Source: Neonectria sp. B-13 (lineage: Eukaryota; Ascomycota; Sordariomycetes; Hypocreales; Nectriaceae). From it: DNA of 64,000 nt. Positions 57,276-64,000 of the stretch are shown one piece after another. Each line of letters begins with the position of its first letter. The stretch's first letter is position 1. The translations under genes were made by a program, and so were the position numbers. The stretch lies in the NCBI GenBank assembly GCA_002682825.1, contig NOKP01000007.1:1240001-1304000 (forward strand). Direction: 5' to 3'. Under the pieces are notes generated by a model that worked only from the letters and a program-made list of their open reading frames with translations, did no database searches and was not told the origin of the DNA.

Positions 57276-60200
57276 GTCTTTCTATCATGTCTCGCCGCCC
57301 CCCTCCTTGTCTTCCCGCCCGGCGCCCGCCCCCCGCCCCCCTTGTCCGTTCGTCGCTCTCCCTTGTCCAGCAAACGGCTTGGCTCCTTTTGGCCTCTTCT
57401 CATCTGTGCTCTCCATCTGAGCTGCCATCTCTTTTGAATTGTGGCGGGCGCGCGTGAGAGGTCGTGAAAGGCGACCTGTCAGCCCGTCGACCCAGGCCTA
57501 GGAAGTCCAACAGGCACACCCCTTGCAAAGTTGATGCAAAGTCGATGCAGGATGCGGATGCGAGATGTCGGCTGGCGGACGATGCAATGTGCGAAGTATG
57601 TACTCCGTCCGGAGCCACGAAAGGAGCAAGAATCATCATAACATTGGACAAGGTATCTTGCACCGTAGCATCGCCGTGTGGCTAGTAGCAACAGCCCCGA
57701 GACCACCTATCCATCTCATTCTCGAGCTTGTTTCCCATTGTTCCGCTGGAGCTGACATTTTTCCGAGCGTCGGATGTCGGATGACCAGAAACCCTTGGAT
57801 CCCCGGACTTTTCCTCTGCTACGTCACAGCTCCCTGTCAGTGGCATCGCGCCTTCACCTAAATCTGTCGCGACGCCTAGGACCCGGTTCGTATCGTGTCT
57901 ATTCCTGGCACGCGGCCCCCGTGTTCGTTCGTACACGATGGATCTAATTAGGGTGCTGGGCATGATCTGTACTATTGTTCGTTCTTCGTGCTGTGCTTCG
58001 TACTATTCCTCAGCTCAGGCAATAGCCCGCTCAGCTGTGGTTCCGTCGTTCATTCATGTCCAACCACTCATTCTCTCATTCTCCTAGGCCGTCGTGAGGC
58101 TTGCTTCTCGCTTCCGCTTACTACCACAGGCTTTGCCTCTGCACACTCGCTGAAGCCTCCCCCTCCTCGATGCCTCAGGTGCGCGCGCCATCTTCATCTT
58201 AGACCTGGTACAACCACACAGGCTGTCTGTCCAACGCCCCTATTTCCTTCGTCGCGAGAATGACCGACGGGGACACAGTGCGAGCCAACACAGTCTTCTA
58301 CCGTGGATCCTTTGTTTAAGCTTACCTCTCTCTGCTCCTGCCGGATCGAACTCGTCAATTTGGGCATCATGACTGGTGCAAAAAGGAACGGCACGGTGAC
58401 CTCACTCAGCCCTGAATGCCGCTGAGTGAAGGCACTCTGACAACCGTCATCTTCTACTATCCTTCGTACACGCACACCGATGATCCCTCGTCGTTCTTCG
58501 TTCTTAGCCAAGCGGCCACGAAGCAGGGCGAGTTTCACAAACTCTCAGCCCATGCAACGTATCTTCCTCTTCCGGCCCTCGCCACTTGCCCACTGGTCGT
58601 TGGGCAGAACAAAGAAATGTTTCACGCAACTTCGGCCGACTGTCGGTGCACATTGTCTCACGCGGCCTTCGGAGACAGTTTGTGGGTGGTTGCCTTCTAG
58701 AACCTGCCTTTCATCTGGGACACAGGGCTTCGGTCATCCGTGCCACCATCCGCCTCCAAAGAAAGAGGCGACCTGGGAACTAACTGGGTGTTGAGGAGGC
58801 AGCAGCCTGTCTCATTCTCGCAGACCATTATCGCCAAAGTCCCGACCAATCCCTTCCGTTTCGCCTTTTTGTCCGATACCAAATGTCGCTGCGCGCCGCT
58901 CGGAGCTGACTTGGTTCTCGCCACATCCTTACTGTGGCCATATAACTTCGTGTTTCATCTCGAGACGTAAGACATGTTCTCGGCAAGGTGCACGAAGGAC
59001 ATCTGCCTTGTCGATCTGCCCGCGGCATGCAAGCCAAGCCGTCAAGTGCTGCAGTAGCCGAGTACCTAAGCTCGCATCCCCTTTCTACCCCATGAGTTTA
59101 CTTTAAACTTGGTAGTAGTCTCTGTAATTCCACTTCATGTCGTTCAGTTGCGACAGGTGAGGTTGCGAGTGCGGCAGAACCCCACTAGGCATAGAGTCAT
59201 GCTGACGCAAGGGGGAACCTGGAAGCGGCTGTGCCCCATCAACTGGACCGTTTATTTCCTGTTGGAGGCAAGACTCGGCCCATTAGAATGTGGCTCAAAC
59301 GGTCTAGAAGCCTTGGAAATTGAAAAGAATGCAGTTGTGATTTGGGGTTGCTGTTGGATGTGTCAGTGAGTGACGAGCCATGATATCGTTTTCCCAGAGA
59401 TGCGGCACGGATCCATTTCCTCCCTCCGCACACTCAACTTATTTCCATTTGGGATTGCCACTTACCAATTGTAAACTGTACACCAGAATGTGACGGCCAT
59501 TGTCTTTTCGTGTTTCATGCTCTTTCACTACCTCGGAGCCGCTCTCCCCGTCAGTCAAACTCAGACGATAGGGCTTTTCCGACCCCACAATATATCCACC
59601 AATTGTGCTCTGAAGTGTACGACAATCACCTGCAGAAGAGGATCAATTCATTTTAAAAACATGTCCAAGAGCAAAGCGCATGATTGGCCACTTCTATCCC
59701 ATATAATAGACTTCGACCTGCTCGTTGAGCTGCCTAATACATCAGCCTCACGTCATGCTCGGTCACAAATAAGAACAAGCGACAGAAGAGGTGGAAAGTA
59801 ACGGGGGTTGAGACTATAGCTAGTGCCCGTGCTCTTTAACTTTCTATCCGAAGTTGGTTCCTCATGGAATTATTGTTAGGAATCCTTGCCTCGTTGAAAA
59901 GTTTAAAGTCTAAAAACGTGCCACGACCATACGACATCGCTGACGCCGTTGCATATCCCTTGACCAATCCGAGTCTAGGCGGTAGCTTAACTGCATAGTC
60001 TAGGTACGGGCTATGGCTGATCCGAAGAGCCCGTCAACGGCCATGATGTAGTCTAGACGACCGAGGATCACTTGAGCATCCCGTAAATGCCTACTACATT
60101 CTCATTCCGAGAACGCTCTCACAATACAACCTCAGTAAGGACCTTTCAACCGCTTACTAGTAATCTTCGATGGGCTTCAGCAGGATTGGGTCTCAGGAGC

Positions 60201-61741
60201 TGAGGGCCTAATTACAATATCTAGGACTAAGATGTTCCAAATACAGTCCTTGAGCCTGTGAGCTGTACAATTTGAGAACACTTTGAACCTGGCCTAGATC
60301 ACAGTCTTTTTTCTTGTCAGCTAACACGCAAATGTGAATCGCTTTACTTCCAATTTCCCGGAGTGTTCCCCTTGCTTTGCTTCCGATCTCACCCACGTGG
60401 CCATATCACGGGAGGGGACATTTCGTTCTATCAAGTTCCCAGTATAGGGCACCACTCCACCTCCTGCGTAACCACAATCACCAGACAATGTTCCAACATC
60501 CAGCGTCGAGCAAACAAGGGCCGCGTCATCGCGTTGAACAGCTGCCAAGCACGCGATCCTGTCATCTACCACTTATCTGCCGGCTTGCACTAGGTCTGGC
60601 CGGCGCCAAACACTGCCATCCATCCACCGAGAAGGGTCGACTCGGCCGGAAAGAAGTGGCCGGTAGGTATCCCCTGGCGTCGAGGCGTGGAGATGTCCCC
60701 GCCGCCACAAGGGTATCTGCAGCACGTCAAGATATCATGGCATGGACATGTGGAGTTCGTGGTTCGCTTCCCGGCAATGCCAGGCGCACATGTCAAGACT
60801 GGTGGCTGGTCAAGGGTCTCAAATGGCGCGAGATAGAAGGGCCGTTCCGGGGTGAGGCATTGCTTTCCGTATGTTTGCTTTGATACCTCAGGGCTCTTTG
60901 TTGTTTACAGTTCTCGACATGCGAGGCCAGCACGTACAGTATAGTGTACATGATGTTGCGTGAAGATGATGTGCTCCATGGATCATGGGTGACGTGGGCG
61001 GCGGACCCCGCAAGCCGGCAGGTCGCAGCAATAATGATGTTGAAGAAGAAAACAACAAGACAGTAATCTCCGCTGAAGATGTCTTCGCATAAGATAGTTG
61101 CCCGGAGTCTCAGAAACCAATTGCGAGTCGAGGTGCCTTGGGATCCCAATTTCGGGATCTCAATTGCCATGTATTCGGAGATGTTGCAGCTTGCAACTTG
61201 CAAGTTTCGCGTCTTCGGTTCGTCATGGACGCGGCCATGATGGTCTCGGTTCCATCCATCCCGTTCAGGGGAGCCCTAGTCGTCCCTGAGGCCGGGGCGC
61301 GCTGCAGGGCTCCCACGAGGGCCCCTGTTCCCGGAGAGGGCAGCTGGCGGGCCCCTGTATTCGTAGGGTGTCCAGTAACCTCCACTGTAGCGTAGGTCGT
61401 GCAGCGGCCCCCAACCGCCCCGAAGCCACCTGTAGCTCTGGCATACGCCCCCCCCGGAGTTTCAGCTGCAGTAAGCCTCAACCTCCAGATTTTGTCGCTG
61501 GACTCTGCGATGGCTGGATGGGGCCTCAGGTCAGATTCATCAACCCCTTTTACAGGACGCTTTCATCTCCGGGCCGAACCGCATCAAGCACGCACAACAC
61601 AGCCCAGCAGCATAGCACGCACGTTGCGTTGTTCACTCCGACACAGCTTCCATTTCGTGCCCTCTGTTTCGTCAATTGCTGAGCCGAAGAGCTCATGGCA
61701 ACCTGAACCTTGGTAGACCATTTCTCATCCCTGTCCTCGAC

Positions 61742-62741
61742 ATGTTCTCCAGCTTGACGACCAAGCTGGCCCTCAAGAAGGCCGGCATCCCCAGCGACAT
61801 CCTAGACTTCTCCGGGCCGGCCCGCCAGCCGAACAAGCTCAGAAAGAAGCCGCCAAGCCACGTCGACAACGTCAACGACGACGATGCCAACGGCGGTTGG
61901 GGCGGCTGGATGTCAGTCAAGTCGCTGCCCTTGAGCGTCCAGCCGTGGCTCAACCCGCCGCCTCCGCCAGTCGACGTCGACCGCGTCCCCGGTATTGGCG
62001 ACAAGGCGCCGCTCGACGCCGGGAAGAAGATTGTCCTCGGTGGCGGCCGCCGGGTTCTGCTCGTGTTCCTGCGGTGTGTTGGCTGTGCGTGTACGTAGCA
62101 TCCCATGATTCATTCTCCCACCTCGGTTTCCTTCCTTTTGAGGCTGAACCTGGGTCTGGATGCAAGTTGCAACTCATCAACTAACAAGTTCGTGGTTCCG
62201 CTCTGGCCCTCCAGTCGCCCAGAAGACCTTCCTCAATCTCCGCGCCCTCGCCAACCGCCACGGCGAGGCCCTGACTTGCATTGCCGTGTCTCACTCCTCC
62301 GAGCAGGCCACCAGGAAGTGGGTCGACCTGCTCGGCGGCGCCTGGAGCGTCCGCGTCGTCATCGACGAGGACCGCGCCCTCTACGCCGCCTGGGGCCTGG
62401 GCTTGGGCGGCATGTGGTACCTCTTCAACCCGACCACCCAGGTCCAAGGCTGGAAGGAGAAGGGCTGGCTGGGGGATCAAGTCGCCGGTGCCATCCAGCG
62501 CAGGGGCATCCAGGAGAAGGAGAAGCCGAAGCCGAAGCAGAAGCCGAGCCAGCCTGCGACCCAACCTGGCGGTGATGACGATGAAGACGACGATGGGCCT
62601 ATGACCGTCATGGGTAACAAGTGGCAGGAGGCCGGCGCCTTTGCCATTGACGGCACCGCCACCGTCATCTGGGGTGGCAAAGCGCTTCGGGCTGATGATG
62701 TGATGGACTTGGACTATGGGGCGAGGATATTGATGGCCTAG
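61742..62741 (+). CDS. Redoxin-fold (AhpC/TSA-like) protein with CVGC motif
   Basis: Exons 61742-62090 and 62215-62741 give 291 residues. The 124-nt intron has GTACGT, CTAAC and CCAG signals, and splicing joins LRCVGCA to FAQKTFLNL. The ATG at 61742 is chosen because it begins the amphipathic FSSLTTKLALKKAGIP start. A thioredoxin-like strand (RRVLLVFLRCVGCAFAQ) carries C112 and C115 in a CxxC arrangement at the helix start, as in the AhpC/TSA_2 type proteins. WVDLLGGAWSVRVVIDEDRALYAAWGLG and a glycine-rich turn follow, then a Lys/Pro-rich and Asp-rich insert (about residues 217-245). A final strand pair comes last (GAFAIDGTATVIWGGKALRADD). A thiol-disulfide or peroxide-reducing role is inferred from fold and cysteines only. 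Confidence 0.83.
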
Positions 62742-63535
62742 GATATATGGCCGAGAAGAGACATGTATTATATGAGACCAAAGCATAAAACTAGGAGTTT
62801 GGGGCGGATTTGACTGCAAAGAGAGTTGGATAGAGTCGCTTGGAAATACTATCGCGTTGGCTAGGCTATTGCTAAGACCAATCTATCTATTGATAAAGCT
62901 ATGTCAAGTCTTTCTGTTGGCTGGCCTGTTAACTCGAGCTCTAGGCGCCAATATCGTGCTTGTCCATCCTTAGGTCAAGCGCACGAGTTCGACGTAGCAT
63001 CCAGTAATGCAGTAGTGACGGGGTTTTGGGACCTGGGATTCTTCTTCCTCTCCAAGTGCTGGCAATAAAACGAACTCTCATGAGAGGGAGTTACGCTTCT
63101 TGATTCTCTCTTTAGAGCAGTCTTTGTCAGTCGCGAATTAGGTGACTCTCAAGGTCGATAAATGAAGTGCTGTTGTTCTCCAAACCAGACGCAATGTTGT
63201 CTAGCAACTTCCCATCTCTACAGTTGGATTACACATCTAAACAACGAGCTCTCAGTACTCGATTTAGTTTGATGGAAATGCCGATTAAAATATACACTAC
63301 TCTCCGAAAGATCCAAGTATACCTCGAGCTTATCTTAGTTTAGTCTTGGCGAGGCATCGAAACGACAACTACATCATCTGCCCCAGAAAATCGGACGTAT
63401 TGCTGTATGCAGGTACTAATTGACTTCTGGATTATACTACACGACTCAGAGGCAAGCGAATTGAGGGATTGGCATCGACACAAGTTCAACAATCGAGACA
63501 AACTATGACTTGACCTTGATCCTCTTCTAGAAGAC

Positions 63536-63564
63536 CTTACGTCAAGTAAGATCTTACGTCAAGT
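63536..63564. repeat. 12-bp direct repeat CTTACGTCAAGT
   Basis: Two exact copies (63536-63547 and 63553-63564) lie 17 bp apart, flanked by GTAAGAT/ATCTTAC inverted segments. Confidence 0.85.
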
Positions 63565-63587
63565 GCGTAAGATCCTGGAGTAGATAT

Positions 63588-63722
63588 CTTAAAGTCAAAG
63601 ATACTTAGAACAAGTTCAATTGCTATATAATACGTACACCTAGACTAGCTAGAGGTTACTAACCACTATCTGGAGGCCGTCAAACCCGACTCTGCCCCTA
63701 TCCGGCTTAAAGTCAAAGATAC
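63588..63722. repeat. 17-bp direct repeat CTTAAAGTCAAAGATAC
   Basis: Exact copies at 63588-63604 and 63706-63722, 118 bp start to start. Confidence 0.88.
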
Positions 63723-63825
63723 ATATACGCTTACAGTGGCATTTCGACATTCGCAACTTCGAATGACAGCTTTGGCATTACCTCTCTTCTTAACTTTACT
63801 TCTAGGAATCATAGCTTTCTCCGTA

Positions 63826-64000
63826 TCATACCTTCTCAACCCACTCCTCCTTCCCAACACACCTCGTAATCTCAACACCATCCTGCATCTCACGTTAGCC
63901 ATCCGCCGATACCACACACTCGAGCAAGGGAGAGAAAGAAACTCAGACTTACCGGAACGCCCGTGGGTTCAAAGCTATCCACCAACACGCTCTGGTAGAT
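63826..64000 (-). CDS. C-terminal end of an unidentified protein (5' partial)
   Basis: On the minus strand the frame from the window edge (IYQSVLVDSFEPTGVP) reaches a GTAAGT donor at 63952. The 70-nt intron (63883-63952) has a GCTAAC branch site and GCAG acceptor, and the last exon (63826-63882) reads DGVEITRCVGKEEWVEKV then TGA. Both sides agree at phase 0. Only the last 34 residues are visible, so I cannot name the protein. Confidence 0.55.

Larger units (their letters stand above)
53576..61741. other. 8.2 kb divergent interval without a recognisable gene
   Basis: This lies between the Cid1-family gene (-) and the redoxin-like gene (+), head to head. The first 800 bp are purine-rich on the plus strand, that is, a CT-rich leader for the minus gene. 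Scattered short repeats are a 13-G run at 55016-55028, a TTCTGGA triplet repeat near 55785-55806, a GAGCCAC repeat at 56562-56596 and a TGTGTC tract at 57241-57275. The longest frames (up to 258 codons, 56661-57437) are low-complexity and show no family or splice support. Confidence 0.6.
62742..63825. other. A+T-richer tract with direct repeats
   Basis: 1.1 kb between the redoxin-like gene (+) and the edge gene (-). It carries a 17-bp direct repeat and a 12-bp direct repeat (listed separately). No gene was found. The composition is visibly more A+T-rich than most of the window. Confidence 0.55.

Noticed and set aside
56661..57437. 258-codon frame in the 8.2 kb interval
   Set aside because: Ser/Pro/Leu low-complexity translation running through a TGTGTC microsatellite; no conserved-looking segment.
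59490..59801. Frame starting with a signal-peptide-like sequence
   Set aside because: The first codon is GTG, not ATG, and no in-frame ATG or acceptor site gives a proper start for the hydrophobic segment.

Overview
The window is nuclear DNA of a filamentous ascomycete, most likely a Sordariomycete. The signs are genes broken by short introns (44-124 nt) with GTRNGT-type donors, CTAAC/CTGAC branch sites and YAG acceptors, GC-rich codon use, single-gene promoters on both strands, and conserved fungal proteins (IPI3, ISD11, EMC1, a YAT-family amino-acid permease, SLC35F). Order or genus cannot be fixed from sequence alone. I support 19 protein-coding genes (two cut by the window edges) and one intron-containing tRNA-Ser(UGA). 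No bacterial operons, CRISPR arrays, rRNA or intact transposons were seen.

Left part (1-12.4 kb): the 3' part of a STAND/NACHT-like protein without a usable P-loop, a divergent CLN3/battenin-like membrane protein (-), a type II membrane glycosyltransferase candidate (+), an uncharacterised Ser/Pro-rich protein (-), then a 3.5 kb intergenic stretch with a 10-bp tandem repeat. Middle-left (12.4-25 kb): IPI3 (ribosome biogenesis), ISD11/LYRM4 (Fe-S cluster assembly), a very acidic repeat protein, an uncharacterised membrane protein (-), tRNA-Ser (-) and an amino-acid permease (-).

Middle-right (25-49 kb): EMC1 (ER membrane complex), a six-cysteine small secreted protein, a YHR202W-type metallophosphoesterase (-), a three-exon 111-residue protein of unknown function, an SLC35F-type transporter, a large BTB/F-box-like protein (-) and a zinc-less MDR oxidoreductase (-). 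Right part (49-64 kb): a Cid1-family RNA nucleotidyltransferase (-), an 8.2 kb interval in which I find no gene, a redoxin-fold protein, an A+T-richer tract with direct repeats, and the 3' end of a further gene (-).

The genes do not form a pathway cluster. They are a mixed set of housekeeping genes (rRNA processing, Fe-S biogenesis, membrane protein insertion, RNA tailing, amino-acid uptake) with lineage-specific genes between them. The least explained signals are a dispersed 9-bp palindromic motif (TACGAAGTA/TACTTCGTA, eight exact intergenic copies), the degenerate STAND-like gene, the small secreted and 111-residue proteins, and the 8.2 kb gene-free interval. All exon structures were read by eye from splice signals and frame and have not been checked against transcripts.
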